DNA of 58,796 nt from NCBI RefSeq assembly GCF_020037125.1, contig NZ_JAIQDG010000051.1:1-58796 (forward strand), read 5' to 3'. This DNA is from Myxococcus sp. RHSTA-1-4. Its GTDB lineage: Bacteria > Myxococcota > Myxococcia > Myxococcales > Myxococcaceae. A model generated the notes under the pieces. That model saw only the letters and a program-made list of their open reading frames with translations. It was not told where the DNA came from and did not search any database. The translations under genes were made by a program, and so were the position numbers. This document shows positions 16,787 to 26,900 of this stretch, in pieces (positions within the stretch are counted from its first letter, which is position 1; each line of letters starts with the position of its first letter).

Positions 16787-19700
16787 CGAGCGGATGGCCG
16801 CGCGCTCCACCGCCACCACCTGCTCCTCCACGCGGATGACGTCCCGCAGGAGGTGGGTCGCGAGGGCCTGCACCGAGGGATGGTCGAACGCGACCGTGGA
16901 GGCGACCTGCACGCCGAGCCGCGCCGACAGCCGGCCGCGCAGCTCCACCGCCGTCACCGAGTCCATGCCCGAGTCGACGAAGCCCTGGTCCAGCTTCACC
17001 GCCGTGACCGACGGGAAGCCGAGCACCCGGGCCACCTCCTCGCGCACCCATGCCGTCACCAGCTCCTTGCGGCGCTCGCTGGAGGCGTTGCGCAGCGTCG
17101 CCATCCACTCGCTGCCGGTGGCGGCGGGCTCCGCGGGACGCGGCGCCACCGGGGCACCCAGCCCCTCCAGCAGGGGCCGGCGCCCGCGCGCCTCGTACAC
17201 CGTCTTGAAGCGCTCCCAGTCCACCACGGCGACGCTGCGCTGGGTGACGTCCGAGGCCATCAGCGCCTCGAGCACCTGGAGGCCCTGCTCCACGGAGATG
17301 GAGCCCATGCCCATGCGGGCGAACCAGCGCTGACCCTCCTCCGTGGCCATGCCCTCGGCCGCCCAGGGCCCCCAGTTGATGCTCAGCGCGCGCTCGCCCT
17401 TCGCGCGGCGGTAGTGCGCCAGCGAGTCCAGGAACTGGTTGCCCGCGGCGTAGTGCGCCATCTGCGCCGAGCCCCACACCGCCGAGCCCGACGAGAAGTA
17501 GACGGTGAAGTCCAGGTCCAGCCCGCGCGTGAGCTGGTGCAGCAGCCAGCTTCCCGCCACCTTCGGCTTCAGGATGGCCGAGAGCGTCGCGTCGTCCATC
17601 GACTCGAACGGCACGAGCGTGGAGACGCCCGCGGCGTGGATGATGCCACGCAGCGGGGCGGGCCCCTTCTGAAGGGCGTCGATGACGGCGGCCATGCGGG
17701 CCGCGTCTCCGGCGTCCGCGCTGACGGCCCGCACGGTGGCACCGGCCGCTTCCAGTGCCTCGACCGCGGCGATCTGCCGGCCGGTGTCGCTGTCACGCGG
17801 GACGGTGGGCCACGTCGAGCGCTCGGGCAGCCCGCGCCGGCCGAGCAGCACGAGGTGCCGCGCGCCCTTCTCCACCATCCAGCGCGCGACGTGGAGGCCC
17901 AGTCCCCCCAGGCCGCCGGTGATGAGGTACGTCGCGTCGGCGCGCAGGGAGAGCGCCGTGGCCACGGGGGGCGGAGCCGCGGGCACGAGGCGCGCGACAT
18001 GCCGGATTCCGCCACGGAAGGCGACCTGATCCTCTCCGTCAGGGCCGGACAGCTCGCCCCACAGCGCCTCGGCCTCACCCGCCGGGGCGCCCGGCTCCAG
18101 GTCCACGAGCCCGCCCCACACCTCCGGGTGCTCCAGGGCGAGGACGCGTCCCAGGCCCCACAGCGGCGCCTGCACCGGCGAGCGGCTGGCTGCCCCCGCC
18201 ACCGCCTGGCTGCCACGGGTGCCCAGCCAGAGGCGCGCGCCCGGGGTCCCGAGCCGCACGAGGGCCTGCGCGAGGCGCAAGGCCGAGTGGACTCCCAGCT
18301 CCTGCGCGGACTCGAGGTCCGCGAGCGAGGGCTCCTCGGAGGACGGCTCCCCCGCCCCCCACAGGTGGACCACGCCGCGAATCGCGCCGACCTCGCGCAG
18401 CAGCTTCTCGTACTGCTCGGGGCCGCGCGGCTCCAGCGAGCGCACGCCCTCTCCCGGAGCCTCCTCCGCGCCGGGGACGATGAGCCAGCACGCCTCGCCC
18501 CGCTCCTGGAGCAGCGTCTTCAGCGCGCCACCGATGCCATCGCGGTGGCCGAAGATGAGCCAGGCCCCGGTGCCCGGAGGCGTACGCGCGACGTCGCCGC
18601 CGCGAGCCCGCACCTGCCAGGAGACGTCATGGACAAGCTCACCCGGGGCGGCGGTGCCCGAGGCGAGCGCCCCGGCACCCTCGCCCTTCGTGCGAGCCGC
18701 CCCTTGCGTCAGCGAGCGCGCCATCATCGCGAAGCCGCCGAGGTCGACCCAGTACCGGGCGCGCTGCCACGGGTACGCGGGCAGCGAGACGACGCGCCCG
18801 CCCGAGGGAAAGAGGCGCGTCCAGTCGACGAGGAAGCCCCACGCGTGGAGCCCGCCCAGCGCGCCGAGGACGACCGTGCGTCCATCCCGGCCCTTGCGCA
18901 TGGAAGGAAGCGCCGTGCCCTCCAGGGTGCGGCGCGAGAGCGCCTGGGACACGTACCGGCCGAGCGCCGGCTGAGGCCCGAGTTCCACGAAGAGCCGGTA
19001 GCCCTCGTCGAGCAGGGCGCTCGTGGCATCCGCGAAGCGCACCGCCTCGCGCATGTTGTCCGCCCAGTAGGCCGCGTCGAGCGCCTGCCCCTCGACGACA
19101 GCGCCCGTCACCGTGGAGAACATCGGGACGGTGGTCGGCCGCGTCTCCAGGCGTCCGAGCAGCGACAGCAGCTCGGACTGGAGCGGCACCATCTGGTGGC
19201 TGTGGAACGCGTAGTTGACGCCGAGGTCGCGCGTGGAGACGCCCCGCGCCTTGAGCGCCTCGAGCACCTCCGCGAGCGCCGCGGGCTCACCGGAGAGGAC
19301 GACGGAGCGCGCGTCGTTGATGGCCCCGACCGAGAGCCGCGCTCCGAAGCGGGCAAGCTCCGCCCGGGCCTCTTCGAGCGTGAGCTCGACGGCGGCCATG
19401 CGGCCCTGGCCCGTCACCCGCTGCATCAGGCGGCCGCGGTACGCCACGAGGCGCGCGGCCTCGGCGAGGCTCAGCGCCCCCGCCACGTGCGCGGCGGCGA
19501 TCTCCCCCACGCTGTGGCCGACGACGGCCTCCGGGACGACGCCCAGCGAGCGCCACATCGCCGCGAGCGACACCTGGATGGCGAAGATGGCGGGCTGCGC
19601 CACCTGCGTCTCATCCAGCCGCGACGCGGTGCCCTCCGCCTCCAGCGCCTCGATGATGGAGAAGCCGGTGTGCGGAGCGAGCAGCGCGTCGCACTCCTTC

Positions 19701-22700
19701 AGCGCGGCGGCGAACGCCGCATCCTGGGCGAGCAGGTCACGCCCCATGCCCTGCCACTGCGAGCCCTGGCCGCCGAAGACGAAGGCCACCTTGCCCGGCT
19801 TGCGCGGGACGACGCCCGTGGTGAGGTGCGCGGGCGCCACGCCGTCGAGGAAGGAGCGCAGCTGCTCGGCGATCTCCGACCTGGAGCGTCCCGCCACCGC
19901 CAGCCGGTGGTCGTGGTGGTTGCGCCGCAGCGCGGCGGTGTAGGCGATGTCCCGGAGCGAGAGGGACTCGCCGCGCGCGCCGGTCAGGAACTCCCGGTAC
20001 GCGCCCGCGAGCGCCCGCAGGGCCCCCTCGCCGCGCGCGGACAGGACGAGGGGCTGCGCGACGTCCTCGGCGCCCGAGCTCGCGGAGGCCACGGCCGGCG
20101 CCTCCTCGAGGATGGCGTGCGCGTTCGTCCCACTCATGCCAAAGGAGCTCACGGCCGCGTAGCGGCGCCGCTCGGAGGCGGGCCACGGCTGGAGCTGCGT
20201 CGGGATGACGAAGGGCGTGTCCTCCAGCGTGATGCGGGGGTTGAGCGCCTTGAAGTGCAGGTGCTTCGGGATGGCCTGGTGCCGGAGGGCGAGCACCGCC
20301 TTGATGAGCCCCGCCATGGCGGCCGCGGACTCCAGGTGGCCCAGGTTCGTCTTCACGGACCCCAGGTAGCAGGGACGGCCATCCGGGCGCGCCCTGCCGT
20401 AGGTCGCCCGCAGCGCCTCGGTCTCAATCGGGTCTCCGAGCGGCGTACCCGTGCCGTGGGCCTCGACGTAGCCGATGTCCGCGGGCGACAGCCGGGCCGA
20501 GGCCAGGGCCTCGCGGATGAGCGCCTGCTGGGCGAGCACGTTGGGCGCCGTCAGCCCGTTGGAGCTGCCGTCCTGGTTGACCGCGGTGGCGCGGATGACC
20601 GCGAGGATGTTGTCGCCGCTGGCCACCGCGTCGGAGAGCCGCTTGAGCACCATGGCGCCGCAGCCCTCGCTGCGCACGAAGCCGTTCGCCCCCGCGTCAA
20701 AGGCGCGGCAACGGCCGTCCGGGGACAGCGCCGACAGCTTGGACAGCCACAGGCCCGGCCTGTCGGAGAGCACCAGGTTGACGCCGCCCGCGAGCGCCGC
20801 GTCGCACTCGCGGTTGCGCAGGCTCTGGCAGGCCAGGTGCAGCGCCACCATGGAGGACGAGCACGCGGTGTCCACCGTCATGGCGGGGCCGCGCAGGTCC
20901 AGCAGGTACGCGAGCCGCCCCGCGATGACGCTGTTGGAAACGCCGATGACCGAGTAGATGTCGCCATCGACATCGGCCCGCGCCTGCAGCATGGCGTAGT
21001 CGTTGCCGCTCGCGCCGACGAAGACCCCCGTCCGGGTGCCCGTGAGGCGCGACCTGGGGAGCCCCGCGTCTTCGAGCGCCTCCCAGGCGACCTCCAGGAG
21101 CAGCCGCTGCTGCGGGTCCATGGCCACGGCCTCGCGCGGGGCGATGCCGAAGAACTCCGGGTCGAACCCGTCCACCCGGTCGAGGAAGCCGCCCCAGCGC
21201 GTGCCCTTGTGCTCCGCCGCGTCAGCGCTCGTCCGCCAGCGGTCGGGCGGGACCTCGCGGACGGCGTCCACCCCGTCGCGCAGGAGCTGCCAGTACGCCT
21301 CGGGGCTGTCCGCGCCCCCCGGGAAGCGGCAGGCGAGGCCCACGATGGCGATGGGCTCGACGCCCGGCTCCACCGCCGCCGAGGGCTCGACGCCTGGCGC
21401 CACCACCGGCGGAGCGCTCCCGGTCCGCGCCGGCTCGGCGCCGGCCTCGAAGGAGAGGTCCAGCTTCTCGATGAGGTGGGCCGTCAGCGCCGAGACGGTG
21501 GGGTACGCGTAGATGAGCGTCGCGGACAGCGTGAGCTTCAGGCCGGTCTCGAGGCGGTTGCGCAGCTCCAGGCCCGTCAGGCTGTCCATGCCGAGCGCGC
21601 CGAAGGGCTGCTCCAGCTCGATGCGCGCCGCGTCCTGCTTGAGGGTGCGGCCCACCTGCTCCCGCAGGTACGACTCCAGCAGCGCCCGCCGGCGGCCCGG
21701 CTCGGCCGCCACCAGCCTGTCGCGCACGTCTCCCTTGCGCGGCGCGGCGGTGCTCGCCTGCTCCTTCATCAGGACGGAGAGGAAGGGCGACTGTGCCGCG
21801 GCCAGGTAGAACTCACGCCACTGCCGCAGGTCCAGCGGGACCACGATGGCCTGCGCGGTGGCCCGCGCCATCAGGCGCCCCAGCGCATCCAGCGCCTGCG
21901 CTGGCGGCATGTTGCCCACGCCCCGCAGCGCGAGGCGCTCCCCGCGATTCGTCGCCGCGGCGGCGAGGCCGACCTCGGCCCACGGGCCCCAGTTGATGCT
22001 CAGCGCGGGCAGGCCGGCCGCGAGGCGGTGGTGCGCCAGCGCGTCCATGAAGGCGTTGGCCGCCGCGTAGTTGCCCTGGCCCGGGGAGCCCAGCACCGAC
22101 GCCGCCGACGAGAACATCACGAAGAAGTCGAGCGGCCGGCCCAGGGTCCGCGCGTGCAGGTTCCAGGCACCCTGGACCTTCGGCGCCAGGACGGCGCGGA
22201 GCCGGGCCTCATCGAGCTGCATCAGCACGCCGTCGGCGATGACACCCGCGGCGTGGAGGACACCGCGCAGGGGCGGCAGCTCCGCGTCGATGCCCGCGAT
22301 GAGGCGCGACACGTCCTCCTCGCGCGAGACGTCCGCGCCGTAGACGCGCACGTTGGCGCCAGCGGCCCGCAGTGCCTCCAGCGCGCGGCCCGCCTCCTCG
22401 GAGGGAGCACCGCGCCCGGACAGCGCCAGGTGCCGCGCCCCCTTGCCCACCAGCCACTTCGCCACCTCGAGACCGAGCCCACCCAGGCCACCGGTGATGA
22501 GGTAGGTGCCGTCCGCCGTGACGGTGAGAGGCTTCACCTCGGCCGGGGCGGACGCGCCCCGCACGAGCCGAGCCACCTGGCGCACCGGGCCGCGCAGCAC
22601 GAGCCGCTCCTCGGGCCCATCGGCCAGCAGCTCCTCGGCGAGCGACACCACCTCGTCTGAGGCGGGCCGCGCGCTCAGGTCCACATGCACGCAGCGAAGC

Positions 22701-25700
22701 TCGGGGTGCTCGTGGCCCACCACCGCCGCCACGCCGGAGAGGGGCGCCGCGGCCAGTGCACCGGGCTGCTCGCCCGCGGCGAGGAGACGGACACCGGCGG
22801 TCACCAGCCACAACCGGGGGGCATCCCGCCAGCCGCGCTGGGCCCAGGCCTGGAGCAGGTGCAGCACGCTGACGCTGCCCAGGGTCTGCGCGCGCTCCAG
22901 CGCCCCCGGCTCCCGCGCGTCGGGAGTGTCGAGGCTGAAGAGGTGCACCAGGCCCTTGCACGGCACCTGCTCGGTGAAGGCGTCCCCCAGGAGCGCCTGC
23001 ATGTCCTCGCCGCTGCCGGGCTGGATGCGGTAGCGGTCCGCCCCGAGCCGCTCGTACGCGCTGCCCGCCTCCACGACGACGCAGCCCTGCGAGCGCTCCG
23101 CCAGCGCCGCGGCCAGCGCCGCGCCAACACCCCTTCCATCCGCGAACACGAGCCAGCGTCCCTCACGCTCCGCGGGGCCGCCCTTCGTGCGCTCCGGGCG
23201 CGGCTGCGCCTGCCATTGGACGGCGTGGATCCACCGCTCCACCTCGTCCACCTGCGCGCGGGACGTCTCGACACGCCGGCACACCAGCCTCCGCGCCTCG
23301 GCGACCACCGCACCCCGGTCATCCAGGAGCCGCACGTCGCACTCCACCACGCCCGAAGCCGCCGAGCTTCCCTCCGCGACCCGGACATGGCTCCACACCG
23401 CCGTCCCCGGGTGCGCCGGCATGCGCAGGCTCGCGAGGGACACGGGCACGTAGACGCCGCCCTTCCCATCCACCCCCTCCAGCGCCGCCGCCAGCACCTG
23501 GAAGCAGCCGTCGAGCAGCGCGGGGTGGATGCCATGACGCTCCGCCTCCGCCTCCTGCTCCTCGGAGAGCTGCACGCGGCCCAGCGACTCCGCGCGTGCC
23601 TTGCGCAGCTCCCGCACCGTGCGGAAGCTCGGGCCGTAGTCGAGCCCGATTCCCAGGAAGGCCTCGTACTGCTCCTCCACGGAGACCCGCGCGTCGCAGC
23701 GCGCGAGGAGCTCCCCCAGGGCGACCGGAGCAGGCCCCTCGGGCGTGCCCCCGTGACGGATGGAGCCCTCGGCGTGGAGCGTCCACTCCCGGGCGGTGGG
23801 AGTCCCCTCGCCTCCCGCGGGTGCGCTGAAGAGACGGAAGGTGCTCGCCCGCGGACGCTCCGAGGAGAGCCAGAGCTGCACCACCCGCGCCTCGCCCTCC
23901 GGGAACGACAGGAGCGAGCGGAAGCTCAGGTCCTCCAGGGACACCGGCCCCTCGAACGCCTGCCGCGCGGCGCTCAGCGCCATGTCCATCATCGCCGCCG
24001 CGGGCAGCGCGGGGACGCCCTGGACGCGGTGCTCCGAGAGCAGCGGGAAGTCCCGAGGCCCGAGCTGCACCTGCCACAGGCGTGCGACGCCGCCCTGCGC
24101 GGAGAGGTCCACCCGCTCCCCGAGGAGCGGATGCCCGACGACGCCATGCGACGAGCGCGCGCCCCGGGTGACGGGCTCCAGCCAGTAGCGCTGGCGCTGC
24201 CAGGGGTACGTGGGGAGCGACTCGCGCCGTCCCTCGGCCGGGAACACCTGCTTCCAGGCGACACGGTGGCCCGAGGCATGGAGCGCACCGAGCGAGGACA
24301 GCATCGTGCGCCGGTCCTCCTCGCCCCGGCGGAGGGACGCGAGCGCCGTGCCCTCCCTGCCCGCCAGGCCCATCGTCTGCTCGACGGCCGGGAGCAGGAC
24401 GGGGTGTGGGCTCACCTCGACGAAGACATCGCAGTCGCTATCGATGAGCTTGCGCGCCGCCGCGGCGAAGAGGACGGGCTCGCGGAGGTTGCGCCCCCAG
24501 TGGGCGGCGTCCAGCCGTGCCCCGTCGATGAAGTCCCCCGTCACGGTGGAGCAGATGGGGATGTCCGTCGAGCGGGGCTGGATGTGGGCGATCCGCCCCT
24601 CCAGCTCCTGGCAGATTCCGGCCACCAGCGGGGTGTGCGACGGAACGTCCATCTTCACCCAGCGGCAGAAGACGCCGCGCTTTTCGAGCGCCGCGACGGC
24701 CTCCTTGACGGCCTCCGGCTCGCCCGAGAGCACCTGCGAGCGCGGGCTGTTGAGGGCGCCCAGCCACACCCGGCCGCTCCACGGGCGGATGGCCTCCTGG
24801 GCCTCCTCCTCCGGAAGCTCGACCATGGCCATGGTCGCGCCGCGCCCGCCCAGGGTGCGCATCAGCCGGCTGCGGTGGCAGATGATGGCGGCGGCATCCT
24901 CCAGGCTCAGCGCGCCGGCCACGTGGGCCGCGACCACCTCGCCCATGCTGTGGCCCATCACCGCGTCGGGCTCGATGCCCCACGAGCGCCACAGCGCCGT
25001 CAGCGCCACCTCGACCGCGAAGAGCGCCGGCTGGTTGATGTCGATTTCATGCAGGCGCGAGCGCGACTCGTCCGCCGCGAGCTCGTCCCGCACGCTCCAG
25101 CCCAGGTGGGGCCGCAGCACCGCGTCCACCTTGACGAGCGCCTCGCGGAACACCGGCTCGCTCGCCATGAGCGCCTTGCCCATCTCCGCCCGCTGGGCGC
25201 CCTGGCCCGGGTAGACGAAGACGACCTTGCGGCGGACGCCGAAGGCCTTGCGGCCCGTCCACAGCTCATTCGGCGACTCGCCCCGGGCGAACGCACGCAG
25301 CCGCTCGACGACGCGCTCGCGCGTGTCCGCCAGCACCGAGAGGCGGTGCTCATGGTGCGTGCGGTGGACGGCCGCCGTGTAGCAGAAGTCCGGCAGGGAC
25401 ACCTTCTCGTCACCGGCCAGCCGCTCCGCGTAGCGCTCCGCCAGCGCGGCGAGCGCCTCCCGGCCGCGAGCGGACAGGGTGAGCACCTCCAGGCGCTCCG
25501 GCAGCGAGGGCTTCGCGGCGGGCGCGGGGGCCTCCTCCAGGATGATGTGGGCGTTGGTGCCGCTGATGCCGAACGCGCTGACGCCCGCGCGGCGCGGCTG
25601 GCCGCCATCCGCCCAGGGCGTGAGCCGCGTGGGGATGAAGAACGAGCTGTCCTCCAGCCCGATGCGCGGGTTGACCTGCTTGAGGTGCAGGTGCGGCGGG

Positions 25701-26899
25701 AGCGTATGGTGCCGCATCGCGAGGACGACCTTCATGAGCCCCGCGACGCCCGCCGCGGACTCCAGGTGCCCCACGTTGGTCTTCACCGAGGCGAGGGCGC
25801 ACGTCCCTCCAGCGGGACGCGGGGCGCCATAGGTCTCGCGCAGCGCCTCCACCTCGATCGGGTCTCCCAGGGAGGTGCCCGTGCCGTGGGCCTCCACGTA
25901 GCTCACCTGGGCGGGCTGCAGCCGGGCGTTCTCCAGCGCCTGACGGATGAGCGCCTGCTGCGAGAGCACGTTGGGCGCGGTCAGCCCCGTCGACTTGCCG
26001 TCCTGGTTGCTCGCCGAGCCGCGGATGACGGCGAGGATGCGGTCCCCCTCCGCCTGGGCGTCCGAGAGGCGCTTGAGGACGAGGACACCACAGCCCTCGC
26101 CGCGCGCGAAGCCGTTGGCCGCCGCGTCAAAGGCCTTGCAGCGCCCATCCGGCGCGAGGGCCTGCAGCTTCGACACCAGCACCAGCGACAGCGGCGAGAG
26201 GATGAGGTTGACGCCACCGGCGAGCGCCATGTTGCACTCGCGCGCCCGCAGGCTCTGGCAGGCCAGGTGGATGGACACCAGCGAGGACGAGCACGCCGTG
26301 TCCACCACGAGGCTCGGGCCTTGCAGGTTGAGGATGTACGAGAGCCGCCCCGACAGCACGCTCATCGCCAGGCCCGGGATGCTGAAGGCGTCCCCCGTCT
26401 CCGGGCGTTCGAGCTGCATGAGGTGGTAGTCGTCGTTGCAGGCGCCGATGAACACGCCGCTGCGGCTGCCCGCGAGCTTCTCCGTGTCCACCCCTGCGTC
26501 CTCGAGCGCCTCCCACGCGACCTCCAGCAGCAAGCGCTGCTGCGGGTCCATCCGCACCGCCTCGCGCGGGGAGATGCCGAAGAAGCCCGCGTCGAAGGCG
26601 TCCACCTCGTCGAGGTAGCCACCCCAGCGCATCGCCCCGTTGCCGATGAGGGCCGCCTCCTCCTGCGACCAGCGGCCGGTGGGGACCTCGCGCACGGCGT
26701 CGCGGCCCTCCTGGAGCAGCCGCCAGTAGTCCTCCACGCTCGGTGCACCGGGGTAGCGGCACGCCATGCCGACGATGGCGATGGGCTCCTTCGCCGCCCC
26801 CTCCACCGCGTTCAGTCGCGCCTGCAGCTTCTCCAGCGCCACGAGCATGCGCTTGGCGGGGGACAGCTGCTCACTGGAGTCGTCGCTGTGGTTGGCCAT
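11330..26899 (-). CDS. PKS5, three-module type I PKS (extension modules 5, 6 and 7)
   Basis: This 5189-residue protein has the order KS-AT-DH-KR-ACP / KS-AT-KR-ACP / KS-AT-DH-KR-ACP, with active-site cysteines C203, C2013 and C3544 and ACP serines S1773, S3314 and S5100. The N-terminus (residues 12-36) is a coiled-coil docking helix. The C-terminus (MELSPDELAASLDAKL) is the matching acidic docking tail seen on the other PKSs here. I chose the ATG at 26897-26899, one base after the PKS4 stop, over an in-frame codon 60 bases upstream: that alternative would overlap PKS4 by about 59 bp and add an arginine/serine-rich leader unlike any PKS N-terminus. It corresponds to the trimodular MxaC of myxalamid biosynthesis, as I recall it, and should build C3-C8 of the polyene. 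The three modules are described separately. Confidence 0.95.
16787..21358 (-). other. module 6 of PKS5: KS-AT-KR-ACP, no dehydratase, A-type ketoreductase
   Basis: The KS has DTACSSS (C2013). The AT has GHSVGE (S2463), DETQVAQP and YAFHSH (2563-2568), a malonyl pattern. The post-AT linker (ARYWVDLGGFAMM, about 2714-2726) passes after about 35 residues straight into the KR structural subdomain (LVHDVSWQV, 2755-2763), so the roughly 270-residue DH found in all other modules is absent. The KR lacks LDD (GVSTLVPFE instead) and carries W3142 eight residues before Y3150, with S3137. This is an A1-type pattern giving an L-hydroxyl. The ACP has GMDSV (S3314). Confidence 0.9.
21359..26899 (-). other. 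module 5 of PKS5: KS-AT-DH-KR-ACP with atypical AT
   Basis: The KS has DTACSSS (C203) and both histidines (HGT at 338, GHL at 377). The AT has GHSMG (S651), but its specificity motif reads VPSH (752-755), neither the HAFH malonyl nor the YASH/VASH methylmalonyl form. The upstream motif is IDINQ and the first AT motif is GQGAQRAEMG rather than GQGSQW.GMG. The DH looks intact (HRVQGVPALP from H957, DYGPSF at 1087, D1130). The KR has TGGLGGLG, VIADG at 1553-1557 in place of VLDDG, and the catalytic pair S1598/Y1611. The ACP serine is S1773. Confidence 0.9.
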
Positions 26900-26900
26900 G

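Noticed and set aside
13979..22660. An 8.7-kb open frame on the plus strand opposite PKS5, and similar kilobase-long frames at 2428-5652, 7374-11525, 22685-26917, 26766-32927 and 38445-43673
   Set aside because: These are mirror frames of GC-rich PKS codons. Their translations are low-complexity Arg/His/Gln/Gly-rich text without domains, and the minus strand has unbroken PKS domains over the same bases.
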